Under the pieces are notes generated by a model, which was not told where the DNA came from, made no database searches, and was given only the letters and a program-made list of their open reading frames with translations. Shown here piece by piece: positions 31,513 through 42,087 of a stretch of DNA of 64,000 nt. Source of the DNA: Arthrinium phaeospermum (Eukaryota; Ascomycota; Sordariomycetes; Amphisphaeriales; Apiosporaceae); the NCBI GenBank assembly GCA_006503535.1, contig QYRS01000001.1:5022001-5086000 (forward strand), read 5' to 3'. How positions within the stretch are numbered: position 1 is the first letter of the stretch; each line of letters opens with the position of its first letter. The translations under genes were made by a program, and so were the position numbers.

Positions 31513-32723
31513 ATGAAGACGACGACGACATCACCCCTGCGGCTTCTGCCGTACCTGGGGCTGACACTACTACTCAAGGAAACTACAGCGCAGGACCTAT
31601 CGTCCTCCTCCAGCCTATATCAAGCCAGCACAACGACGGTGGCTTCCTACGTCTACGTGACAACCTCCTCCGATCTAGCAGCAGCAGCCGCTACCTCTAG
31701 CACATCACCACCACCGCCGCCGCCGCCGCCTCCAGCGACCACCATCACTACATCAACAGATCCCGATGTAGCGACGAGCGTCGTCTACACGACCGTCACC
31801 AGCTACATCGTGGCCGGCGGCGCCGCCGACTCCTCGACGACCAGCTCCGTCTACGACGACGTCTCCGCGGCCGCGGCGTCCGTCAGCCCCACCACGACGG
31901 TGACGGTGGACAGCTACCTGCCCACGAGCAGCAGCAGCACGACCTTGGTCACGCAGTACATCAACGGCACGACGACGAGCTCCACCAGCACCATCTGGTA
32001 CACGCCCCCCACCTCCACCAGCACCACCGTCTGGTACACCCCCGACACCTCCTCGCCCACAACCTGGCAATCGACCTGGACATCTACCTGGGATGGCGAG
32101 CACTCCAGCCACGATCACGGCCCCCCGCCCTCGACCACGACCGTCTTCGCCCTCCCCTCCTCGACCGACGCGTCGGCGTACCTGCACCACGTCTTCCCCA
32201 CCTCCGCCGCCCAACCCACCTGGGCGACGGGCGCCTTCTACACGCAGCTGGCCTCGGCCCTCTACGCCGTCGACCGGTCGTTCGCGGGCCGCCCCGACTA
32301 CGCCACCATCGTGGCCGCCATCTCGCACGCGGGCGACGCCGACTCGCCCCAGGTGTCGGCGTCCATCGCCGCCTCGGCCTGGGGCTGGGCCGCGGTGACG
32401 ACCAACGGGTGGTACCAGAGCGACGTGCCGGGGGCGGTGCAGACGGATGTGGCGCGGTACGTGGATGCGTGGCATGATGCGGAGTTTAGCGTGCTCTCGG
32501 ATGCGCAGGAGGCGGAGGCTACGGAGACGGGGAAGGCGGGGGGTGGTGGTGGTCCGGGTCTGGGTCTGGGTCTGGGTCTGGGGGAGGGAAGGGGGGACAC
32601 GGTGGTGACGGTGGTTTCAGCCCCGCCTCTTCTGGCGGTGTTCCGACATCGGGCAAGGTTGGGCTGAGGGTGATGGTAGGCGTGGTGGCGGGCTTGTTGG
32701 TGGGGGTGATAGGGCTGTTGTAA
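31513..32723 (+). CDS. Ser/Thr-rich cell-surface protein, likely GPI-anchored
   Basis: About 403 residues. Start at 31513 gives a secretion signal (LRLLPYLGLTLLLKETTAQ); 111 upstream in-frame bases are not signal-like. The middle is Ser/Thr/Pro-rich with a poly-Pro run, TTVTVDSYLPT and STSTTVWYTP-type repeats, expected to be heavily O-glycosylated. A more ordered part follows (AYLHHVFPTSAAQPTWATG..., SIAASAWGWAAVTTNGWYQS). A Gly-rich hexanucleotide repeat (GGGTCT) lies at 32555-32582. The literal frame ends at 32667 with a polar end. The adjacent frame instead gives a Ser/Gly linker and a textbook hydrophobic GPI-signal end (VGVVAGLLVGVIGLL, stop 32721-32723). A one-base loss in the G-run near 32540 explains this. 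Confidence 0.75.
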
Positions 32724-33280
32724 TGATGGTGTCATGATGCCTTGGTTTTGCACGCGGTTACGATTACATGTTTCCTTCTCCTTTGTTGTCCCCCTTTTTG
32801 TAAGGCTGATGAGATCCCCGAGCGCTGCTTTATCCTATACAATACTACTAATAGATATTATATGTATATCAGACATTTAACTCAACACATGAGTAGTTGC
32901 AGCTTGTCTTGGACTTGGTGGCCTTGGAGCTGTGAAACGATGCTTTGTGGCATAGTTGATGACATCAACTTCGATGCAAGGGGTCGGAGATGAGCTCCAA
33001 TCGATGACCAAGACGCTTACTTGGCAATGCAGTCCTTTTGCCCGGTCGGAGTCGAGATGGGTCAATTGGCCAGACTACTGAGACAGGTGCCGTGGCATTG
33101 GACAATGGAAGCTGCTGGGAGAGGACGCGGTACGTGTTAGGAAGCAACGACTGCAGCATTAATTGAGACCGCAACAAGCTGATCGAGTCGAATGATACAT
33201 AGCCAAAGCCTCGACCCTGAGGCCCTCGCCGGTGGTGCTGCATCACTTGAGAAAATGGGCCATTATGGGAAATTGTGAAA

Positions 33281-33310
33281 GTGAGGTGTGGTGAGGTGTG
33301 GTGAGGTGAG
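33281..33310 (+). repeat. Three 10-bp GTGAGGTGTG-type tandem copies
   Basis: Direct tandem repeat in the 5' flank of the rhodopsin-like gene; the third copy ends GTGAGGTGAG. Confidence 0.8.
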
Positions 33311-33728
33311 CGTGAGTAGGGCGTATAAACCTCATGTCATCTTGGCTTGCACCTGGCGGCAGTCACATTCCAAATCAATGAATTGACCTACGCCTCACCT
33401 TTGATCAAGGTGACTTGCATCCCAAGTATGGCAGCTCCAGAAGCTCTTGCCAAACTCATGCTCAGTCAGTAGATGAGATGGTGCACGGTTTTTCATTTTC
33501 TCATGTGAAGCCATTCACATCGTCACACCTTTAACAACACCAACCGAATTGCATAACCACACCAACACAACCCTCGTCCCAACGTCCTTGCGCACACGAA
33601 CTAACGGCATTGTAAGCCTCAAATACGATCTGTGATCATCATTTGAAGGCCTTGCAAGGCGCACCTCCCACCACGACAATATTGACAACCGCTAACTTCG
33701 CAGCAAGACTAGCAGGGATTCTTTGACG

Positions 33729-35124
33729 ATGTCTTCCTTCAACGAGAGCTGGGTTCTACTCGGAATAGGCCTCTCCGTCATCGCCATGCGACTGAGCATG
33801 CGCATTGCAACCATGGGCCTTCGTAGGCTGGCCGCCGACGACTTCCTGATGCTGGTAGCTGCGGTGAGTGAACAATACTAATCGCAATACGAAGCACAGA
33901 TCCTATCCAGGTACCTTGAGTCTTTACTGATCAAATGTGTTGGTGCAATAGTTAATTTTCGTCGCGGAGACGGTGCTGGCCTACAGTGTCACTGCTTGGT
34001 GGTTAGGGTTTGCCAACAACGGCCTGGACGATCAAACGAGAGAGGAATACGCCAAAAGTCCTTTGATGACAAGGCTGATGTACGTTCCAACATCATTGCT
34101 TTCTGCATATCTTGAGCTGACAAGAATCCTCGCGCAGCATCGGAGGGTCCAAGACGCAGATCGCGGGCCAGAACAGCTACACGGCCATGCTCTGGACCTT
34201 GAAGACGGCCGTCTGCTCATTTTACTACAGGTTGACGGTGAGAAGCTCATACACCCTTCCATCAAAACATTATGAACTGTCTCATTAGGTAATTACTAAC
34301 TCGTTCGGTAAATGTCAGCATGATCTCGCTGGCTACAAGTTTCGCATCCGAGTCGCCTTCGGATTCATCTTCGTCAGTTGGTTCACGGTGCACATGACGC
34401 TCTTGGCCGGGTGTTTCCCCTTCTACAAGTACTGGCAATTCTACCCGGACCCGGGAAGTAAGTTTTTGGTGTTCACGGTGTGTGGCGGCGAGCGATGGAT
34501 GGTCGCGTTGATGTTGTTGGTTGGGTCATTTGCGCTAACGAGCCTCTCTTTCCCCTAGACTTCTGCCAGGCCGCAGTGTCGAGGGTGTTCATCTTGACAT
34601 GCTTCATCCTCGACTTACTCACGGACGCGTATCTGCTGTCGATCCCGTTGCCGATGCTGTGGCGGACCGACCTCCCCAGGCCGAGGAAGGTCGGCCTCTC
34701 GGTGGTGTTCTCGGGCGCCATCTTCGTCATGGTCGCGGCGCTGCTACGGTGCTATTTCATCTTGACGGTAAGAGTTCAGCCAATCGTTCAGTTGCATCAT
34801 CAGTCTATCTAGTGGAGGGGAGGAGTAAAAGCATTGCTGACTTGTATTGGGGGATGGCAGGATTCGAAGGATGGCGCGTCACAGTCTGGGGAGTGGGCGT
34901 GTCGGGAAACCTTCGTCGCCGTGGTCACATCGAATGTGCCGGTCATTTGGTCCTGTTGCCGGATCCTGCTGGGACCTCGGGGTCACGTTGTATGGAGTTT
35001 CCCGTCGTCACGTTCTCGAGGCACGGACAACACGAATATTAACAGCAAGGTATCGAAGAACAGCAGCAATGGTAGCACCTCGACCAGTGCCGACTCGCAG
35101 GGATCGCCGACGGTACGAAGATGA
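33729..35124 (+). CDS. Fungal rhodopsin-domain (PTH11-like) integral membrane protein
   Basis: Six exons (33729-33863, 33952-34079, 34138-34237, 34319-34457, 34559-34767, 34861-35124) splice in phase into 324 residues; all sites are GT-AG. Seven hydrophobic segments are visible: LLGIGLSVIAMR, FLMLVAALIFVAETVLAY, MLWTLKTAVCSFYYRL, IRVAFGFIFVSWFTVHM, CFILDLLTDAYLLSIPLPML, LSVVFSGAIFVMVAALLRC and VAVVTSNVPVIWSC. Family marks are the ADDFLML stretch after TM1 and LPMLWR before TM6. The C-terminal tail is Ser/Asn-rich and cytosolic. This superfamily includes PTH11, a cell-surface receptor-like protein needed for host sensing in Magnaporthe; most members have no known ligand. Confidence 0.88.
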
Positions 35125-37093
35125 AGAAAGGCCCGGGTTGAACGGGATGGGCGGGTGATTGCTTGGCGAATTGGATGACGATTCCGAGAGATTGGAGGCT
35201 CAGCAATTGAACCAATTGCAACGCGTCTATTATGGTTTGCTCATAAAAAGAAAGAAAGAAGAGGGAGAAGAGAAGATAAGCAAAAGCAGGGCGAATGGGT
35301 ATCATGAAGTTTGGCGTTGTTGTTGGCTTCTCAATGCTTAGAAGCGCAGCGAGGCGGGAAGAGCAATCGAGGTCTGGATGCGCGGACGGGCGATTGGCAT
35401 GGCATCAATGGCGGCGAAATTCCGCGGGTGTTCGGCGTCGAGCAGCCATTTGGAGCTGCAGCGTTGCTCTGCACGGATCATGTTCTCGTCTCTGATCAGG
35501 ATGATGAGTCCTCTGGCGAACGTGCTCAGGCGATGCAGCGATTCCATTGCGTGGGCGGTGACTGGCGACGGCTCGAGTCTCGAAGTCGTATTAAGTCGCG
35601 TGAGGGAAGCCCCAGGGGAAAGGAAAGAAGAAAGCAACCTAGCTGATGAGAGCTTGGATCACAAACTGCTTGCGTCAATGGAAGTCGGCAAAAGCGATGC
35701 GGGAAAAGTGCAAGTGAAGCTAGCAACACACGTAGTAATCAGCCAGAATGGAACGCTTTGCAAGATCAATTGAAGTGGTAGTGGTCGTCGTCGTAATGGT
35801 TCGAGAGTGACATCAGCAAAAAAACGGTTGCAGTGGGAGCAAGCCCCTAATTGACGACGTTGTCAACGACTGAGCCGCATTGGGCCTTGGCGACGGCGGC
35901 GGTCAGGCGGCTTTTTAGTGCTGGGGCAGGAGGCAGCCCCCCAAAAGAGAGCGATCGGCGCCCCGTTTCACCATGCACCACCTCCGCCCCAACGCAACCT
36001 GTGACAGGTCCTGTGACAGCTTCCGACGACAACGGTTTCTTCCACTTCTTTCTAGCATCTACCGTACTTGGCTGTCTTCGTCAATTCAAGCAGATACGGT
36101 ATTGTTTCTATTGATAGTTGCTGTTTAGCGATGAGATATGACTGATTCACTGCTACGGTGATGCAGCACGCGTCAGCGTTTCTCAATTCCCGCCACCGTC
36201 AACTGCCAGTTTTAGTGACCTCCGTCGCAGCATCCCAATGCTCCGTCACTCCAAAACAATGCATCCTCAATACTACCATCTGAGCTTCATCCCTTAATCC
36301 TCATCCGAACACCTTCCGCCCCGGACTTTGCAGCTTCGGTCCACGTAGGGCGTCAGCCCAGCTCTTACACATAGCGACTACGCACGCTGATTCGGCCGTG
36401 ACATTGGCGACTGTAACCGGATGTTTCCTGTCCAGATGTTCCGTTTGGTTTGGTAGAATGTTTGGAAGAAGATGGATGCAGGCGAAGCTACGCCATTGTG
36501 GGCGGTGCCTGTGCCTGTGCCTGTGCCACCATTTTGGCCGGAAACGTGTGTGCATGCCTCATCCCGGGTCTCCAGGATGACTTTGAATGCCTTGTCGTGA
36601 TGAATTCCAACGAGCAAGATTAGGCTGGGTGCTAAGATCAGCCGGCACAATAAGCTTAATTGTATGCGTGATCGTCTCGTTGAACCGGCAATCCTTCACG
36701 GATTTGCTGCATTTGCATAGTCGAACTGTGTAGCAAGAGCGATCTCTGCAACTCGAACCCAAAGCCTCTCCAGGATGCCGTCGTTTCTTGCCTCCCTCGT
36801 CCCAGTCCTCCCTCGCCAAGGAAGTGATATCAAATCCCGCGTGCTATGATCACTTTGACGGACAGGCATACTCCACGGCGATGGCAGCTCGAGAGCACCC
36901 AGGACGCGCATGTCAAACATTGGCCTGACGGGGTCCCGGCTAGAATCCGACATGCTAAGCCTCCCGGAGACGATCGGTTCCACCCCAAGCGGCGATCCGG
37001 GTTTGGAAACATACCTGGAGATCCCAAGACATGATCCCAGGTATCAGGACTTGGCCATGAATGCGACGGGCAGCGAGGAGTCTCGGGATTGTG
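35125..37093. other. Intergenic, no gene seen
   Basis: About 2 kb with only short frames of incoherent composition. Contains a GTGCCT hexanucleotide repeat at about 36505-36528. Confidence 0.5.
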
Positions 37094-37101
37094 TATTTAA
37101 A
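37094..37101 (+). promoter_or_regulatory. TATA-like element of the BAS2-like gene
   Basis: TATTTAAA about 165 bases before the start codon. Confidence 0.4.
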
Positions 37102-37262
37102 TGCAAATGATATTCGTCCATTTCGAAACTGTTTGCTGCATTGCCAGAAACATCAGATCAACAAATCTTCATCATCCCTCACCTACTCTTACCCGTCAAC
37201 CCTCGACTCAAATCATACATCCCTTACATCAGTCCCCAGCAAGTCACCGAAAATCATTCACC

Positions 37263-38015
37263 ATGGTCCGCATTTCCATCGCAGCAACAATGGCTTGTAG
37301 GTGTTGATCCGTCCGTTTCTTCTCACTTGAGACCATTACTAACCACACGGGAAAAACAGTTGCCATCACCGCCTTCGCCATGCCTAACCACCCCCTGAGC
37401 GGCCTCGCCGCCCGCCAGGCCGCCGGCAGCGAGAACGTGGGCAAGGGCGACGGCTCCCAGTTCATCACCGGCCAGTGCGCCAGCGACGCCGACTGCGCCT
37501 CCAAGTGCTGCGCCGGCCCCAAGGGCGCCTGCGCCGCCGAGGCCGTCGCCAACGAGAACGGCAAGGACGGCTGCGGCTTCACCAGCGCCGCCGGTGCCGG
37601 AGGTGCCAGCAGCAAGTCTCCTACCTCCTCGGCCGCCGCCAGCGCCAGCTCCGCCGCGGCCGGAACCAAGAACAAGGTCGGCGGTGCTGCCTCCAGTGCC
37701 GCCGCTTCCGGTGCTGCTGCTTCCAGTGCCGCCGCCGTCAGCAGTCAGGCCGCGACCCCTGCCTCCTCAGCTGCAGCCAGCGCCAGCTCCGCGGCGGCAG
37801 GTGGCGCTGCCGGCGCCGCGGCCGTCGACGCCTCCAAGCCGGGCTCGCAGAACGTGGGCAAGGCCGACGGGTCGCAGTTCATCACGGGCCAGTGCACGAG
37901 CGACGCCGACTGTGCCTCGGGGTGCTGCGCGAAGCCCAAGGGCGTCTGCTCGGCCGAGGCGGTGTCCAACGTGGACGGCAAGCAAGGGTGCGGTTTCACG
38001 AGCGCAGCAGCATAA
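37263..38015 (+). CDS. BAS2-like small secreted protein with duplicated cysteine module
   Basis: Two exons (37263-37296, 37360-38015) give 229 residues. The signal peptide (MVRISIAATMAFAITAFA) crosses the intron. Two copies of a six-cysteine module of about 45 residues follow: SQFITGQCASDADCASKCC... and SQFITGQCTSDADCASGCC..., each ending in a GCGFTS motif. They are separated by an Ala/Ser-rich linker of about 95 residues. The single module matches what I know of the biotrophy-associated secreted protein 2 (BAS2) type from Magnaporthe, a secreted protein expressed during plant invasion; saprotrophs also carry relatives. The two modules differ at only a few positions, so the duplication is fairly recent. 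Function in this organism is unknown. Confidence 0.85.
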
Positions 38016-40340
38016 TCGGGAATCGGGGATCGGTTAGACACGGTCGCGGTTAGCCGGCTTTCGTTCGAGCCGTTCTCAAAGAAGAAGGCCAAAACCGGAA
38101 AACTTGGAAGTGTTCGGATTTAGGGATACTTTTGCTTCTTGTCCTTTTAATGTACTTAATACTGCAGGTGGTTTTCGTGGTGGATATACACGGATGGGGT
38201 GGTTGGGCCCTTTTATGCCGGCGTTTCTTGGTTTGGCTGGGCCTATGCGGGACCATGCTGCATGCAGAACTGGACTTCTGCCAGGGCAACGGGAATGGGG
38301 ACACAAAACAGGACACATCATCATCACCGTCTCCTCGCAGACGTACGACTTAATGCTATTCACTTGATTACTCACCTTTTTCACATGATTTCCTTGAATT
38401 GTGCTTGATGCTCGTATCTCGATTCTCGTGGAGTGTGGACTCCACCGTACCCCTCGATGGCTGTGTGGTGTTGAGAAGTGAGCCCAATCAAGCACCAAGC
38501 ACCAAGCTTGCTAAGCTGCCCAAGTCGCCAAGGTCGCGTGCCACAGTGAGGTAGTACCAAGCAGGATCCTGAGTTATGCCGTGCAACTCAGTGCGTGGAG
38601 CACGGCCGTGGCAGAGTATGCACGCCATCGCTTGATGCAAAGCTGAGCAATGCATCGTGGGCTTCTCACTCGTCCAGCCACCCAACGATTATGAATTTGT
38701 TATTGCTGACAAGGAAACTTGTTGAGTCATGGTGCGCTGCGATTCGATGTGATATCATGCGAGGCGCGAACGAAAGAAACCGACGGGGCGGCTACATAAG
38801 TGTGCATTTTTATGGCTCCTGACGCGCGCGACACAAAAGCGGGCTCTTCTCGCGTCCACTTTGGCTCGAAAAAACAATCCGACGAGCCGACGCTGGGAAA
38901 GGTAACCTAACAGTTTGGAGAGAGAACTGTCAAAACCCTCGGAGTCCGGGGTATCCCAGAGCCCATTGGCAATAATCCGTAGATCTAGGCGCTGCGGGAA
39001 CACAGAACACCAGAACTAAGAAAACCCAGGTGGCAGGTGCAACCCCAAATGAGAAATGTGCGACGAAATCTAGCGCCGGCTTGACTCGAACAGCTGTCCC
39101 GATTGGGACGAGATGAGATATCGAGGGCGAACAAGCTCTCAAGCTCTCAGCTACATACCTAGCTGACTGACAATGAGGCCACCTGGAATAGAGTTATGAC
39201 GCGATACTTGTTGCTTGATGCCTTTGAGATCAGAGCCCACGCGGCCGGGCAAATAAATTCTGGAGTTCTAGCCCTTCGCCATGCGGCCATTGATCGCATC
39301 GCCCCCCATCTCATTTCCAAATCCGGAGGAGTAGTGAAATTACAGGCCGAGTATCGTGAAGCTATGTGGTGTAGAATGGATATGCTCTCCGACTTTTTCG
39401 ACCGGCGCAGCCTACCAGACGATCGTACCAGTGTCGGTCAGTCTTTGGGCTGCAAGACACAACGCACACCTGCAGGAGGGCGAGACAAATCCTGCCGGAA
39501 GGGGACAAGATAGGAAAAAACAAAACAAAAACATGCAAGGGAAAAACCACTCATAGCGGATCACGGATGAGATCAACGATTCGCAAACCAAACTCCAAGT
39601 GCTATTTTTTCCTGTTGGTTGCAGTTGCAAGTGGCTTCAAGGTTTGCACCAATGGTCAAATAGCAGCTGCGGTAGAAGTGGCTCACCGACACGTTGACGA
39701 CTCTAGATCGCGAATCGCTCTGAATTTTTCCAGATCCAAGGTGACGCTACCGGACACGGCGCTCCACCTCGGATGCTCAATCAGGATGGACTAGGGGGTG
39801 CTAGGGAATTGGCTAGGGGGGCTAGACAAGCATGCCAGGTGTACGGTGGGGCTCGGATAGGGACGAAAGGGATGAGCAAGAAGGATTGAGGATACTGAGG
39901 AGGGGTCCTGGATTGAATAATCAATTGAAGCTGGAGCAGTAGCTGGAGTTCTGGCTGGAGCTCTCGTCTGCTCGTCTGTCAAGCTGGCCTCTGCGCTACG
40001 AGGCTAGCGAGGGAGGGGCGGGGACTGGTACTGCCGCCATACAATTTGTACTGCCACAGTACCTCCGCAACCCTGCAGAGAGCTTTAATGACAGCTCCCT
40101 GCGGCCAATCACATGTCGGGCCCCGGCAGGATTTTACTGGGGGCTCGAACTTCTTACTGGGCTCGCGTTGGGAGCTCATTTGGGGCAACACACGGCAACA
40201 CAACGTTCGTTCCCGAGCTTACGAGACCGCTTCTTTTTCATAATTTTTGCTCAATCTAATCGGCTTGCATTGCATTGATTGCGCTTTCATCTGATCCCGT
40301 TGCTGCGTCCGACCCGACCGCCAGTCCAGTTTGTCCGATG
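38016..40340. other. Intergenic, no gene seen
   Basis: About 2.3 kb. Frames of up to 140 codons exist but look like chance openings. A CCAAT box (about 40106) lies upstream of the coiled-coil gene. Confidence 0.45.
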
Positions 40341-40359
40341 CCAGAATAAAACTAATCCA

Positions 40360-40450
40360 TCTCCCATCTCCCCCCTCCACCTTCTCCTTTTCCCTCCTTT
40401 TTGGTTCTCGATCTAAATCTTTCTGTCCTTTGCTGGAATATGGAAGAGAG
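40360..40450 (+). promoter_or_regulatory. CT-rich leader tract of the coiled-coil protein gene
   Basis: Long pyrimidine-rich stretch 135-225 bases before the ATG at 40585, a common feature near transcription starts of well-expressed filamentous fungal genes. Confidence 0.4.
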
Positions 40451-40584
40451 CTTACTGATCCTAACCTTTTCTTTGTGAACTTTTTTACCCGTGTGTTAGC
40501 TTGCATCATCACCACTACTCCTTTGGGATATTCTTTTTCTCCGAAGGTGTGTGGTTATCATCAACCTAATACCCAACCACAACC

Positions 40585-42087
40585 ATGCCGGCTGTTATCG
40601 ATTGGAGCAGCCTGCTATGGCCTGGCTCGGCTCCCAAGACACAGTCTTACAAGGCCGGCCAACACGCATCGAGCTCGGCCGCGGCGGGGTCGATGCTGCA
40701 AGAGCCTGAAGTATCCAATGTGATGCCTCAGCAGCTGGCGTTTCTGACTGGCGGCGCCCCCGTCAGCCCGTTGGTCCTTGCCGCCACGCTTGTCGCCTTG
40801 GTCCTGGCTTCCTATTGGACCGTGCTTGTCTACCGCAAACTATTCGGGCGCAAAACTGAATCATCATCATCGCTGAAGCTCTTAACTGGGACGACTGCTG
40901 GGAATGAGGAAGTTGTGAGACAGGCCATCGAGTTCGACGCGAGTTCGCTGCAGTCTGAGATGAGTCGACGCTTGGACGAGATTGAGACCCACAACAAAAA
41001 GGCCCTTGCTGAGCAAATCGAAGCCATCCAGAAGCGTTTCCAGCAGGACCTCGACGACAAGGTCAAGGCCATCGAGAGCCACGTTCAAAAGTCTCTGGGT
41101 CAGCGTCTCGAGGATATCGATGATGATGTGCGCCGCCGCCTCAAGCAGAGCGTCGAGGTGTTCGAGGACGGCCTCCGCACCAAGCTCAACAAGGAATCGT
41201 TCGACGGCATCTACCGCGAGGTCAGCCTACGCGTCGAGGCTCTCGAGGAGGGCGTGCGCATCATGGACGGCAAGCAGCTCGATGTCGAGGCTGCTACCAT
41301 CGTTCAGCGTGCCCTGGGCCAGCGTCTCAACACCGTCGAGGAGACTTTGACTGCCGTCGAGGGCAAGACCCGCACTTCGGGCCAGCGCGCCGACGCGTTC
41401 GACGACAGCCTGCGCGTCATCGACAGCCGCACCAAGGCCATGAGCCAGCGCCTGGAGGCCGTCGAGGACAACATCGGATCCATCGACGCCCAGACGACGC
41501 TGCTGTCTCACGACGTCAACCGCGGCGAGAAGGCCATCGAGGGCGTCTCGCGCCAGGTCAAGGCCCTGCCCGACAACGACAGGCTGAAGGAGTTCTCCGA
41601 CATGATGGAGTCCAAGTTCAGCGACATGGAGGCCAAGTTGGAGGAATTGGAAGGCGAACGTATGAAGCTGCTCGAGGATGCCGAACGGAAGGCCACGCTG
41701 ACCTGGTCACGCATGGACTCCCAGGAGATTGAGCCAGCGGGCCCTCTCTACACACGTACCGCCGAGGAACCTGAAACCGAGGATGAAGATGAACGCGACA
41801 ATGTCAGTGCCCTGGGGCAAACCCCCGAGCACCCGGGCCATACCGACAACTTCTTCGCCTACACCCCGGCCCACGGACACTTCATGCCCCCGACGCCATC
41901 GCCAAGCGACCGGTCCAAGTCGTCGCGTAGCAGCCGCTCCTCTGATTCCTTCTACATGAAGCGATCGACGCCAACGCCGACATCGGCTTGGTCCAAGAGG
42001 AAGCGCCTGGAAGCGGCGGGCTTCACCGACACGACCTTCGCGTCGAGGCAGCGACTGTTCCACAGCCGCACCACCTCTACCTTCTGA
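40585..42087 (+). CDS. Coiled-coil membrane protein, function unknown
   Basis: Uninterrupted 500-residue frame. Residues 1-50 are polar. A single membrane segment follows at about 58-82 (SPLVLAATLVALVLASYWTVLVY). From about 105 to 375 the protein is a near-continuous coiled coil of Glu/Lys/Arg/Leu heptads with a repeating pattern of about 50 residues (RRLDEIETHNKKAL, QRLEDIDDDVRRRL, QRLNTVEETLTAVEG, QRLEAVEDNIGSID), suggesting internal duplication. The last 110 residues are Ser/Thr/Pro-rich and disordered (PPTPSPSDRSKSSRSSRSS). The topology fits an organelle-anchored tether with a long cytosolic rod. No named family recognised. Upstream CT-rich tract marks its promoter. Confidence 0.82.
   Translation: MPAVIDWSSLLWPGSAPKTQSYKAGQHASSSAAAGSMLQEPEVSNVMPQQLAFLTGGAPVSPLVLAATLVALVLASYWTVLVYRKLFGRKTESSSSLKLLTGTTAGNEEVVRQAIEFDASSLQSEMSRRLDEIETHNKKALAEQIEAIQKRFQQDLDDKVKAIESHVQKSLGQRLEDIDDDVRRRLKQSVEVFEDGLRTKLNKESFDGIYREVSLRVEALEEGVRIMDGKQLDVEAATIVQRALGQRLNTVEETLTAVEGKTRTSGQRADAFDDSLRVIDSRTKAMSQRLEAVEDNIGSIDAQTTLLSHDVNRGEKAIEGVSRQVKALPDNDRLKEFSDMMESKFSDMEAKLEELEGERMKLLEDAERKATLTWSRMDSQEIEPAGPLYTRTAEEPETEDEDERDNVSALGQTPEHPGHTDNFFAYTPAHGHFMPPTPSPSDRSKSSRSSRSSDSFYMKRSTPTPTSAWSKRKRLEAAGFTDTTFASRQRLFHSRTTSTF

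Noticed and set aside
39196..39513. 105-codon plus-strand frame
   Set aside because: Isolated, no family features, ends in a low-quality basic stretch; not enough to call a gene.
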